A stretch of 64,000 nucleotides of DNA from Bacteroidales bacterium (GCA_017446775.1 JAFSQE010000022.1:62001-126000); one strand, 5' to 3'. Shown: positions 44,462 through 51,780, numbered from the stretch's first letter. Program-made: numbers and translations. The notes: generated by a model not told the origin, from the sequence alone.

Positions 44462-45151
44462 TTATTTAGTATTAATTATCTCCATGAAACGTTCCATGCC
44501 GCGGGTGGCGACATCGGTAATCTGGACTATACCGCTCATGTTATAGTTTAACGGCTTGGGGTCGATAAGGTAGACGGGTGTCCCGCGACGGGCATACTGC
44601 ACCAGCGACGCAGCGGGATAAACCTGCAGCGAGGTGCCCACAATCAGCATTATATCGGCTTCTGAAGCGATCCGGGCAGCAGTCTCGAACTTTGGCACCG
44701 CCTCGCCGAACCAGACGATGTTGGGGCGCAGCTGCACGCCACGGCTGTCGGTATCGCCCAGATTCACGGGTTTGTAACCGACATCTATCGTGTGCTCGTC
44801 CTGGTCGGCGTCCTCCGGCCTTACCTTGGTGGCTTCGCCGTGAAGGTGGATTACCCTGGTGCTGCCGCCCTGCTCGTGCAGGTTATCGATATTCTGGGTT
44901 ACGACCGTCACGTCGTAATACTTCTCCAACTCCGCAATCAGCACGTGCGCCTTGTTAGGCTTCTTGGTGGCAAGTTCGCCCCGCCGCTGGTTGTAGAACT
45001 CCAGCACAAGGGCACGGTTGCGCCACCATCCCTCTATGGTGGCCACATCCTCTACGTTATAGTTCTCCCAGAGGCCGTTGCTGTCGCGGAATGTGCTTAT
45101 TCCGCTCTCTGCGCTGACTCCTGCGCCTGTCAATACCACAAGCTTTTTCAT
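44462..45151 (-). CDS. Sirtuin-family NAD-dependent protein deacylase without zinc cysteines
   Basis: 229 residues with all NAD-binding motifs: GAGVSAESGISTFRD (9-23), TQNIDNLH (85-92), the catalytic His in HLHGE (104) and GTSLQVYPA. Y53 and R56 in FYNQRR match the Tyr-xx-Arg pair of class III sirtuins (CobB/SIRT5 type), which prefer succinyl-lysine. The zinc module between H104 and LRPNIVWFGE has no cysteine; the whole protein has none. A zinc-free fold for this module is therefore required. It sits between an ATPase gene (3 bp) and an MFS gene (1 bp). Activity is inferred only from motifs. Confidence 0.88.
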   Translation of the reverse strand: MKKLVVLTGAGVSAESGISTFRDSNGLWENYNVEDVATIEGWWRNRALVLEFYNQRRGELATKKPNKAHVLIAELEKYYDVTVVTQNIDNLHEQGGSTRVIHLHGEATKVRPEDADQDEHTIDVGYKPVNLGDTDSRGVQLRPNIVWFGEAVPKFETAARIASEADIMLIVGTSLQVYPAASLVQYARRGTPVYLIDPKPLNYNMSGIVQITDVATRGMERFMEIINTK

Positions 45152-45154
45152 AAT

Positions 45155-46207
45155 CTATTTCGCAAAATAACGCTTTTTGAGCCACAGTTCAAACATCGGA
45201 TCTATGAGGCCTGCCTTATCATCTGCATCAAAGGTCACTATCTCTTTATTCTGCAACGCCTCTTTCAGCCGGAAAACATTGGCAGAGCTGTTAAGCCTGT
45301 ACTGTTTCAACACCTCAGAAGAACTGAAGCGCTCAACTCCGTCGCACACCGCCCGCAGGAAATTGACCTGATTGGCGGTAAGGCTGCTTGTGGTGTACCG
45401 GTACAGCGGTTCGTGCTCGTTAAGCCAGATGTCGATCGCGCTGCCAAGTATCCGTTTGTTTATGTATCCCGGGGCGATGTTGTCGCAGATGGCGGCCAGG
45501 CGGTTGATAAACATGGGGTAGCCCCTGGCGGCAAGGTACAGCCTCTCTCCCGTCTCCTCTTCCATGTCTTTGCCGTTGCGCAGGAAACCGTTTCGCAGAT
45601 ACGTTACGCTCTCCTTTTTGTCCAGCGGTGCAAGATGGATGTTGCAGTTGCTCTCAAAGAAGAACTTTTTGGTTTCGAAGATATACTTCATGGCGTTAAC
45701 CTGCTCTCCGGTGATAATATATGCCACATTGACGTGCCGTGGCATCTCTTTCTCCATCATCTTGAGCAACTGCTCCCAGCCGTCAAGGTTAAGTATGTTC
45801 TGGAACTCCTTGAAGTATACCACATAGTTCGCGCCGGAGAATCCTGCCACCATGTCGGGCAGGTTTATCGTTGTGCGGAGGCTGAGGTGCTCCAGATCGA
45901 CAGGTATGGGGAACAGGGCGTCGCGGTTATAATCCTCTATCCGTTTCTTTAACGCCTTAACGTACAAGGCGCAAAGCTCTGCCGTGCTGGTTATGTTAAA
46001 CAGGTCCAGGGTTATCAGGGATGCGGACGATGACCCCGGGAAAACGGAGTTCACAGCCTTCTCCACCACGGTCTTCTTACCGTAGCCGGGCGGAGCATAT
46101 ATAGTTGTCAACTTCTTCTCTCTGATCTGGGTCGCCAGTGCGCGGACAGTCTCGCCTCGTGAGACAAACCGTTCGCCGCGGGAGTGGCTGTCGAAATAAG
46201 AAACCAT
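45155..46207 (-). CDS. AAA ATPase with C-terminal winged-helix region
   Basis: About 350 residues from ATG 46207 (MVSYFDSHSRGERFVSRGET); the open frame continues 18 codons upstream, through the promoter leader, with no similarity to a real N-terminus. Walker A is PPGYGKKT (39-46). The second ATPase strand is VVYFKEFQNI, where the usual Asp pair of Walker B is not obvious. The C-terminal 75 residues (LTANQVNFLRAVCDG, SSANVFRLKEAL) look like the winged helix of the PF01637-type ATPases. The role is unknown; a regulatory or STAND-like switch is possible. It is the first gene of the leftward cluster, with a strong promoter at 46236-46267. Confidence 0.8.
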   Translation of the reverse strand: MVSYFDSHSRGERFVSRGETVRALATQIREKKLTTIYAPPGYGKKTVVEKAVNSVFPGSSSASLITLDLFNITSTAELCALYVKALKKRIEDYNRDALFPIPVDLEHLSLRTTINLPDMVAGFSGANYVVYFKEFQNILNLDGWEQLLKMMEKEMPRHVNVAYIITGEQVNAMKYIFETKKFFFESNCNIHLAPLDKKESVTYLRNGFLRNGKDMEEETGERLYLAARGYPMFINRLAAICDNIAPGYINKRILGSAIDIWLNEHEPLYRYTTSSLTANQVNFLRAVCDGVERFSSSEVLKQYRLNSSANVFRLKEALQNKEIVTFDADDKAGLIDPMFELWLKKRYFAK

Positions 46208-46235
46208 AAGGATCCGGTAAATAACACAAGTGTTA

Positions 46236-46267
46236 CAAATATATATATAAATATTTTGCAATTCAAA
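46236..46267 (-). promoter_or_regulatory. Promoter of the seven-gene cluster
   Basis: On the minus strand TTTG (46264-46267), exactly 20 nt, then a perfect TATATTTG (46236-46243). The leader to ATG 46207 is about 22 nt. It is interleaved with the rplU promoter on the other strand. Confidence 0.75.
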
Positions 46268-46284
46268 TATCTTTCGTATCTTTG
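46255..46284 (+). promoter_or_regulatory. Promoter of rplU-rpmA
   Basis: TTTG (46255-46258), 18 nt, then a perfect TATCTTTG (46277-46284). It overlaps the divergent promoter of the ATPase gene by about 12 bp. The transcript leader would be about 93 nt. Confidence 0.72.
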
Positions 46285-46362
46285 CACTCCCTTTAAGGGC
46301 TGTTGACAGTCGCTAAGCTATTGACAAAGAGATATTTAAGAGATAATATCCGCTTACGGCTA

Positions 46363-46380
46363 TTAATTTTTAAAAATTAA
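46363..46380 (+). promoter_or_regulatory. Perfect AT palindrome just before rplU start
   Basis: TTAATTTTTAAAAATTAA is an 18-nt perfect inverted repeat ending 3 nt before the rplU ATG. As RNA it could fold over, or keep open, the ribosome entry site; as DNA it is simply AT-rich, as is usual before Bacteroidota start codons. Confidence 0.45.
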
Positions 46381-46383
46381 TTT

Positions 46384-46692
46384 ATGTACGCAATCGTTGA
46401 CATTGCAGGACAGCAGTTCAAGGTTGAGAAGGGCAGCAAGATATTTGTGAACCGTCTCGCAGCCGAGGTTGACTCCTCGGTTAACTTTGACAAAGTCCTT
46501 TTGATCGACAACGAAGGTGCCGTCCAGGTTGGCGCACCCTATGTTGCCGGCGCTACTGTAAAGGCTACCGTTATGGAGCACTGCAAAGCTGACAAGGTTA
46601 TCGTTTTCCACAAGATCCGCCGTAAAGGTATGAGCAAGAAAAACGGTCACCGTCAGTATCTGACCAAACTTCAAATTGAAGAAATCGCTTAA
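46384..46692 (+). CDS. rplU: 50S ribosomal protein L21
   Basis: 102 residues. MYAIVDIAGQQFKVEKG, VGAPYVAGATVKATV and KIRRKGMSKKNGHRQ are standard L21 blocks (FHKIRRKxxxxKKxGHRQ signature). Cytoplasmic component of the large subunit, bound to 23S rRNA. It is followed by rpmA after 13 bp, the universal arrangement. Confidence 0.98.
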   Translation: MYAIVDIAGQQFKVEKGSKIFVNRLAAEVDSSVNFDKVLLIDNEGAVQVGAPYVAGATVKATVMEHCKADKVIVFHKIRRKGMSKKNGHRQYLTKLQIEEIA

Positions 46693-46705
46693 AACCGTTT
46701 AGACT

Positions 46706-46978
46706 ATGGCTCACAAAAAAGGTGTCGGCAGTTCGAAGAACGGCCGTGAATCGGAAAGCAAACGCTTGGGCGTTAAATTGTTTGGCGGTCAGGTTGCCAA
46801 GGCTGGCAACATCCTTGTCCGTCAGAGAGGCACTGTCCACAATCCTGGCGCAAACGTCGGAATGGGAAGAGACCATACTCTTTACGCATTGGTCGATGGC
46901 ACAGTGGCATTCAAGAAGACCCGTGGCAACAAGTCTTACGTCTCTGTAGTCCCTGCACAAACCCAGGGCGAGGCATAA
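46706..46978 (+). CDS. rpmA: 50S ribosomal protein L27
   Basis: 90 residues. [24 protein letters not shown] is the usual N-terminus without the cleaved leader found in Firmicutes, followed by [24 protein letters not shown]. It stabilises tRNA in the peptidyl-transferase centre. Followed by a terminator. Confidence 0.98.
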   Translation: MAHKKGVGSSKNGRESESKRLGVKLFGGQVAKAGNILVRQRGTVHNPGANVGMGRDHTLYALVDGTVAFKKTRGNKSYVSVVPAQTQGEA

Positions 46979-47001
46979 GCTTACAGGGCTTCACGCACAA
47001 T

Positions 47002-47036
47002 AATAAACGGCTCCGCCCGGGGTCGTTTATTTTTTT
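47002..47036 (+). terminator. Intrinsic terminator after rpmA
   Basis: AATAAACG (47002-47009) pairs with CGTTTATT (47024-47031) around a GC-rich loop region, then a T run to 47036. Confidence 0.82.
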
Positions 47037-47038
47037 AC

Positions 47039-47046
47039 TACCTTCG
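47039..47046 (+). promoter_or_regulatory. Possible -7 box before the L,D-transpeptidase gene
   Basis: TACCTTCG is one base from TAnnTTTG. It ends 8 nt before the ATG at 47055. No TTTG at -33 was found. Confidence 0.4.
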
Positions 47047-47054
47047 CGCAGATT

Positions 47055-47573
47055 ATGAAAAGGATAATTATCGTTGTTCTGGTCCTGGGGTTGGTTTGCA
47101 GTGCGGCAATGGCCCAGGCACCATTTGCAAAATACCTTTCCAAGGCGGGCACATTCCCGTTTGTGGTTGTGGACAAGCAGGCTTTCACCCTCTCCCTGGT
47201 AGATTCTGCCGGGAATGCCTTAAAGCAATACGTCATTGCGTGTGCGGTGAACCTGGGACCCAAAAAGCGGCGCGGCGACCATCGGACCCCAGAGGGGACT
47301 TTCAAAATCAACCAGCTGCTCTATGCCAAAGGGCTTTCGCACGATTTCCACGATGGGAAGGGGCCGATTCCCGATGCCTACGGGCCGTGGTTCCTCCGTC
47401 TGGATGTGCCTGGCTTCATCGATATCGGTATACACGGCACCCCGTTCCCGGAATCGATAGGCTCCCGTGCCACAGAGGGATGTATCCGCATGCGGAATGA
47501 AGATATCGTGGATCTTAAGAATCGGGTTGAGGTAGGCACCACGGTGATTATCCTCCCGGATCCTGTCGATTGA
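47055..47573 (+). CDS. Secreted L,D-transpeptidase (YkuD) family protein
   Basis: 172 residues; signal peptide (ends SAAMAQ). The YkuD catalytic block is intact: DIGIHGT with the His, then SRATEGCIRM with the catalytic Cys near residue 151. HRTPEGTFKI is a second family block. L,D-transpeptidases crosslink peptidoglycan or attach proteins to it in the periplasm. It stands alone between the rpmA terminator and the PASTA gene. Confidence 0.93.
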   Translation: MKRIIIVVLVLGLVCSAAMAQAPFAKYLSKAGTFPFVVVDKQAFTLSLVDSAGNALKQYVIACAVNLGPKKRRGDHRTPEGTFKINQLLYAKGLSHDFHDGKGPIPDAYGPWFLRLDVPGFIDIGIHGTPFPESIGSRATEGCIRMRNEDIVDLKNRVEVGTTVIILPDPVD

Positions 47574-47591
47574 TATATCCCGGTTTATTAC

Positions 47592-47599
47592 TATATTTG
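47592..47599 (+). promoter_or_regulatory. -7 box before the PASTA gene
   Basis: A perfect TATATTTG ends 7 nt before ATG 47607, so the transcript would begin at or next to the start codon. The -33 TTTG is not clear. Confidence 0.5.
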
Positions 47600-47606
47600 C
47601 TCTGTT

Positions 47607-48383
47607 ATGGCAAAATTTTCCTTGAAAGATAAACCGTTGCTGCGCAATTTTATATGGGGCATCGTGTTTGTGATTGCGATGGTCCTTGTGCTGCAGCTGC
47701 TGCTGGCACTCTTTACCCGTCACAACCGGGAGCTCACGGTTCCTGATTTTACCGCGCTGGATATGCCGCAGGTAGAGCATATGGCACAGGTGATGAACCT
47801 GCGCATAGAGGTGGCAGATTCTGTATTCGTAAAGCACCTTCCGCTGGGGGTTGTCTTCTCTCAGAATCCGCCTGCCGGCAGCCGGGTCAAGAAGAACCGC
47901 CGCATATTTGTCACCATCAACTCCCGTGTGCCGCGCATGGTCTCTGTCCCGTCGGTTATCGGATATTCGCTCCGTCAGGCATCGGCAGAACTCTCTGCAG
48001 CCGGTCTGGGGGTAGGCCGGCTGAACTACGTGAGCGATATCGCCACCAACAATGTGCTGCGCCAGCAGTATAAGGGCAGGGATATCGCCGCCGGCAGCAA
48101 GGTTGAGACCGAGAGCCGTATCGACCTGGTACTTGGCCTGAACAGCAGCGACAACACCACCGACGTGCCCAATGTGCACGGTTTTACATACACCGACGCC
48201 GCATCCAACATCATAGAGAATTCGCTCAATGTGGGGCGTGTGCGCTACGACGACAGCGTCCGCAACTATGTCGACAGCCTGCACGCCGTGGTCTACAGCC
48301 AGACTCCGGCCTCGGCCACTACTGTTCCAATGGGGCGGAGCGTGGATATCTGGCTCACCGTAAATCCGGAAAAGATCAAATAA
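47607..48383 (+). CDS. PASTA-domain membrane protein
   Basis: 258 residues: one membrane helix (about 12-36, FIWGIVFVIAMVLVLQLLLAL) and three PASTA domains outside (about 43-107, 110-178 and 184-252; starts LTVPDFTALD, VSVPSVIGYS and TDVPNVHGFT). PASTA domains bind peptidoglycan or muropeptides and usually sit on kinases or PBPs; here no other domain is attached. Its last base is shared with the rluD-like start (TAATG). Confidence 0.92.
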   Translation: MAKFSLKDKPLLRNFIWGIVFVIAMVLVLQLLLALFTRHNRELTVPDFTALDMPQVEHMAQVMNLRIEVADSVFVKHLPLGVVFSQNPPAGSRVKKNRRIFVTINSRVPRMVSVPSVIGYSLRQASAELSAAGLGVGRLNYVSDIATNNVLRQQYKGRDIAAGSKVETESRIDLVLGLNSSDNTTDVPNVHGFTYTDAASNIIENSLNVGRVRYDDSVRNYVDSLHAVVYSQTPASATTVPMGRSVDIWLTVNPEKIK

Positions 48384-49474
48384 TGGCCCCGGACGATCTT
48401 CTGCAGGAGGAGCTTGAGCAGGAGGAGCTTGAGCAGAACGACGAGCAGTTGTTCGAGCACTACCGCTTTGTGGTAGACAAAGGGCAGGCACCGCTGCGTA
48501 TAGACCGCTTTATCACCAGCAAGATGGAGCAGACCTCGCGTCATCGCGTACAGCTGGCTCTGCAGGCGCAGTATGTGAGGGTGGGGGATTGTCCCGTAAA
48601 GGCCAACTACAAGGTGAAGCCGGGGGATGTGATTACCATAATGCTGCCCTACCAGCGGCGCGGCTTTGAGGTGCGTCCCGAGCCGATTCCGCTGAATATC
48701 GTTTATGAGGATGATGATTTGCTGATAGTGAACAAGTCCGCCGGGATGGTGGTACACCCCGGCTTCGGGCACTTTTCCGGGACTCTTATCAATGCCCTTG
48801 CATATCATCTGGGCATCAGCCAGGAAGCCGACGCCACCGACGAGCGGATGGGTGTGCTGGTACACCGCATCGACAAGGACACCTCCGGACTGTTGGTAGT
48901 GGCCAAGAACGAACTCTCGCAGCTGAAGCTGGCAGGGCAGTTCTTCGAGCACACCATCCAGCGTACCTATTGGGCTCTGGTGTGGGGAAATGTCGCGGAG
49001 GACTCCGGCACGATAGAAGGTAACCTGGGGCGGGACCCCAACGACAGGATGCGCTTCAAAGTGTTTGAAGACGGATCTGCCGGCAAGACCGCTATTACCC
49101 ACTATCGCGTGCTGGAACGGTTCGGCTACACGACCCTGGTGGAGTGCCGTCTGGAGACGGGCCGCACCCATCAGATACGCGTCCACATGAATTATATCGG
49201 CCACCCGCTTTTCAATGACGACCGCTACGGTGGCGACAGGGTGCTCAAAGGTCCGCTCTACGCCAAGTACAAACAGTTCATCGACAACTGCTTTGCCATA
49301 ATGCCCCGCCAGGCACTGCACGCCAAGACGCTGGGCTTCAAGCATCCCGGCACGGGCCAGGAAGTCTTCTTCGACAGCGAACTCCCCGCCGACTTCACCG
49401 CCCTTCTGGCCAAATGGCGCAGCTACGCCACCGGCCGCGACATCCTCCAGAACGTGATGGAAGAAGAGGAATAA
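48383..49474 (+). CDS. rluD: RluD-family 23S rRNA pseudouridine synthase
   Basis: 363 residues. An acidic N-terminus (LLQEELEQEELEQ), an S4 RNA-binding domain (about 34-90, RIDRFITSKMEQTSRHRVQ), then the RluA-type catalytic domain with the Asp in VHRIDKDTSGLLVV and the block ETGRTHQIRVHMNYIGHPL. It makes pseudouridines in 23S rRNA or possibly tRNA. The RluD name rather than RluA/RluC is from length and the S4 domain. Confidence 0.9.
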   Translation: MAPDDLLQEELEQEELEQNDEQLFEHYRFVVDKGQAPLRIDRFITSKMEQTSRHRVQLALQAQYVRVGDCPVKANYKVKPGDVITIMLPYQRRGFEVRPEPIPLNIVYEDDDLLIVNKSAGMVVHPGFGHFSGTLINALAYHLGISQEADATDERMGVLVHRIDKDTSGLLVVAKNELSQLKLAGQFFEHTIQRTYWALVWGNVAEDSGTIEGNLGRDPNDRMRFKVFEDGSAGKTAITHYRVLERFGYTTLVECRLETGRTHQIRVHMNYIGHPLFNDDRYGGDRVLKGPLYAKYKQFIDNCFAIMPRQALHAKTLGFKHPGTGQEVFFDSELPADFTALLAKWRSYATGRDILQNVMEEEE

Positions 49475-49498
49475 ACCCTACCCGAAGCAGAATTCATT

Positions 49499-49531
49499 AT
49501 GTCTGAGAACTGGGAAGTCTACGCCGACCAG
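49499..49531 (+). pseudogene. Remnant of a DUF5131-type gene start
   Basis: Eleven codons, MSENWEVYADQ, match the first ten codons of the longer remnant at 50495 (MSENWEVYADW), also at DNA level (only a few third-base changes). After this point the similarity stops and the promoter of the next gene begins. It seems to be a leftover copy of the gene's 5' end. Confidence 0.65.
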
Positions 49532-49533
49532 CA

Positions 49534-49565
49534 TTTGCTCAAGGGGATGGAATATGCTATATTTG
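49534..49565 (+). promoter_or_regulatory. Promoter of the MenA-like gene
   Basis: TTTG (49534-49537), exactly 20 nt, then a perfect TATATTTG (49558-49565). The ATG at 49572 is 6 nt after the -7 box, so the mRNA is predicted to be nearly leaderless. Confidence 0.7.
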
Positions 49566-49571
49566 TAGAAT

Positions 49572-50471
49572 ATGGAAAACAAACTCCGTCTCAAAGACAT
49601 TATAAACCTTGCCGCTCCCCATACCTGGACCGGCTCCGTGACGCCGGCTGTAATAGGGCTGGCCATTGCGTACCACCAAACCAGCCACCTGGACCCGCTT
49701 ATGGTGTTCTGTCTGATGGTAATAGTTATCCTGATGCAGTCGGCTGTGAACGCTTTTGACGATTATGCCGATTTCGTGAAGGGTACCGACACCCTGGAAA
49801 ACTCCCCGGATGCATACGACGCAGTGATTGTGTACGGGATGAAACCCAAGACGGCGCGCAATCTGGGTTTTCTGTCCTTGCTTTTGGCTATAATCCCGGC
49901 TGTGTATGTAGTGCTCACCTGCGGAATGGTGCCGCTGTACATCGGACTGGTAGGTGCCGTAGTTTTGTTATGCTATGCGTTTGGCAAGTATCCGATTTCA
50001 TATCTACCGCTCGGGGAACTCCTGTGCGGATTTGTTATGGGCGGCCTGATTCCGCTGGCGGGGTATTATATGCAGGTAAAAGAGCTCAATTGGTTTGTCC
50101 TTGTAGAAGCTCTGCCTCCTATGATCGGTATGTCCATCAATATGTTTTCCAATAACGGATGCGACATCGAGCGTGACATCCCGGCGTGGCGAAAGACACT
50201 GGCATGCATCATTGGCCGCAAGCGTACCGACCGGCTGTATCGCTTCCTGCTCATACTATGGGTGCTAAGCCCGGCGATAGTGCTTGGAGCCCAGATGCGC
50301 TGGGGAGCTGCACTTGTTTATGCTCTCGCGTCACTTGCCTTCGTGCACCTGATTGTCAGGCAGTACCGTATTCAGCTGGGAGCGCTTGAGCGGGAGAAGG
50401 TAATGACAGGAGCAACGACACTTGTGTCCCTTGTCGGGATAGCTTATGCCCTTGCTATGGTCATAGGCTAG
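49572..50471 (+). CDS. UbiA-family prenyltransferase, MenA-like
   Basis: 299 residues with about eight hydrophobic helices. The two Asp-rich sites of UbiA enzymes are present: NAFDDYADFVKGTD (about 60-73) and NNGCDIERDIPAWRKTLA (about 195-212), the latter close to the MenA form NNxRDIxxD. It probably prenylates 1,4-dihydroxy-2-naphthoate in menaquinone synthesis; other UbiA substrates cannot be excluded. No other men gene is in the window. The gene is bracketed by two fragments of a DUF5131-type gene, which suggests insertion or rearrangement here. Confidence 0.85.
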   Translation: MENKLRLKDIINLAAPHTWTGSVTPAVIGLAIAYHQTSHLDPLMVFCLMVIVILMQSAVNAFDDYADFVKGTDTLENSPDAYDAVIVYGMKPKTARNLGFLSLLLAIIPAVYVVLTCGMVPLYIGLVGAVVLLCYAFGKYPISYLPLGELLCGFVMGGLIPLAGYYMQVKELNWFVLVEALPPMIGMSINMFSNNGCDIERDIPAWRKTLACIIGRKRTDRLYRFLLILWVLSPAIVLGAQMRWGAALVYALASLAFVHLIVRQYRIQLGALEREKVMTGATTLVSLVGIAYALAMVIG

Positions 50472-50494
50472 ATATCGAGCCTGCTGTCTTGATT

Positions 50495-50756
50495 ATGTCC
50501 GAGAACTGGGAAGTTTATGCCGACTGGAATCCGTGGCACGGTTGCACCAAAATCAGCCCCGGATGCAAGTATTGTTATGTCTATCGGCAGGACGAGATGC
50601 CCGGCCATGTGGCTACGAATGGATACTTGACATCCGAGGACAGTGCATTGCGGCGGACGTCGCCTTCCGCTTCCACCAGACGGGAGCGCATTCCATCAAG
50701 GATGGCAAGACGTATCGCGTGCCTCGACGCTTCCAGCTGAGCCAGGCCCACAAGGC
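50495..50756 (+). pseudogene. Internally deleted DUF5131 (phage Gp37/Gp68-type) gene
   Basis: The first 38 or so codons read MSENWEVYADWNPWHG, then CTKISPGCKYCYVYRQDEM, the standard start of this family with its CxxxxxxCxxC cluster site. The middle of the gene, several hundred bases in intact members, is missing, and the last part (FHQTGAHSIKDGKTYRVPRR, then QLSQAHKA) appears in another frame from about 50660. It can no longer make a complete protein. Family members are radical-SAM-like in their cysteine pattern; function unsettled. Confidence 0.75.
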
Positions 50757-50767
50757 CACCATCTGTA

Positions 50768-50799
50768 TTTGCGATTCCTCGCGAAGGTGCGTATATTTG
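50768..50799 (+). promoter_or_regulatory. Promoter of the AlkD-like gene
   Basis: TTTG (50768-50771), exactly 20 nt, then a perfect TATATTTG (50792-50799). It starts directly after the DUF5131 remnant. The leader to ATG 50876 is about 70 nt. Confidence 0.7.
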
Positions 50800-50875
50800 C
50801 ATACGAGGCGGCTCGCGGAATAGATGCGGCAGTTCTTCCCGACGCTGAAACGTTGGAGCAAATAAACAAACGGTT

Positions 50876-51685
50876 ATGGAACACATCCTCCTGCAGCGGA
50901 TGCTTGCAAAAGCCGATTCCACACAGGTGGAGGGTCTCTCCCGCTTTTTCAAGACGGGACCGGGCCAATACGGCGAGGGCGACAAGTTCCTTGGTATTAA
51001 GGTGCCCGTGACAAGGGGAGTGGTCAGGGAGTGCTGGCGGGAGGTCGGGCTGGAGGAACTTCAAGAGTGCATCCGCAGCGAGTACCACGAGGTGCGACTG
51101 GCTGCGCTGCTCTCTTTGGTGGAGATCTTCCGTCACGCAGCAAAGAATACCCCGGTCAAGCCAGGGGCGGATGCTTGTCTGGAGCAAACGTGTGTAACGG
51201 ACTCCCGGGGACTTCAGCAAAGGCCGGGGGCGACGCGGGAGAGATGCGTGCGGTTCTATCTGGACCACACCGAATTCATCAACAATTGGGACCTGGTGGA
51301 TTTGAGTTGCTATCCCCTGCTGGGGGAGTGGCTGTTGGACAAGGACCGTTCTCTGTTGTACTATCTGGCCCGCAATGGCCGCACCATCTGGGAACAGCGC
51401 ATAGGCATTGTCAGCACTATGACCTTCATCCGCCACGGCCAGACAGACGACACCTTTGCCATCGCCGATATCCTGCTTCACCACCAGCACGATTTGATAC
51501 AAAAGGCGGAGGGCTGGCTGCTGCGAGAGGCTGGCAAGCGGGACAAGGATGCCCTCACGGCATATCTTAAAGGGTCTGTACAGGAGGATAATATACCCCG
51601 ATATCGCACGATGCCCCGCACGATGCTTCGATATGCGATTGAGAAATTCCCTGAGCCGGAGAGGCAGAGCTATCTCTGTAGATAG
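50876..51685 (+). CDS. AlkD-family DNA alkylation repair protein
   Basis: 269 residues of HEAT-like helical repeats. YGEGDKFLGIKVPVTRG near the N-terminus, INNWDLVDLSCYPLLG in the middle (the conserved NWDLVD block) and RGTIWEQRIG-like RNGRTIWEQRIGIVST are AlkD-family marks; these glycosylases remove bulky or cationic alkylated bases. Between about residues 87 and 123 there is an extra stretch rich in Gly, Arg, Gln and Cys (KPGADACLEQTC, DSRGLQQRPGATRERC) that is not part of the usual repeat. The stop codon lies inside a strong hairpin. Confidence 0.87.
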   Translation: MEHILLQRMLAKADSTQVEGLSRFFKTGPGQYGEGDKFLGIKVPVTRGVVRECWREVGLEELQECIRSEYHEVRLAALLSLVEIFRHAAKNTPVKPGADACLEQTCVTDSRGLQQRPGATRERCVRFYLDHTEFINNWDLVDLSCYPLLGEWLLDKDRSLLYYLARNGRTIWEQRIGIVSTMTFIRHGQTDDTFAIADILLHHQHDLIQKAEGWLLREAGKRDKDALTAYLKGSVQEDNIPRYRTMPRTMLRYAIEKFPEPERQSYLCR

Positions 51686-51689
51686 CTCT
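51666..51689 (+). repeat. Perfect 10-bp hairpin around the alkD-like stop codon
   Basis: AGAGCTATCT, loop CTGT, AGATAGCTCT: an exact 10-bp stem holding the TAG stop (51683-51685). There is no T run after it, so it is not a standard terminator; it may stabilise the mRNA end. Confidence 0.7.
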
Positions 51690-51737
51690 CGGGCACCTGG
51701 CTGGACCCACATATCTTCAGGCAGTGTTATCAAGCTG

Positions 51738-51766
51738 TTTGCGGATTGATTTTTTTGTTATATTTG
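51738..51766 (+). promoter_or_regulatory. Possible promoter in front of the second SusCD locus
   Basis: A perfect TATATTTG (51759-51766) with a TTTG 17 nt upstream (51738-51741), slightly shorter than usual spacing. Predicted transcript start about 51773, upstream of two hairpins. Confidence 0.5.
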
Positions 51767-51780
51767 TGATGATCCTTCAC

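Noticed and set aside
44462..46207. Anti-phage defence system of the Sir2 plus ATPase kind
   Set aside because: The sirtuin is of the CobB/class III deacylase type, not the NAD-depleting defence type, and the downstream genes encode a transporter and surface lipoproteins.
50495..50756. Functional short radical-SAM-like protein
   Set aside because: The middle of the gene is deleted and the end is in another frame, so it is treated as a pseudogene.
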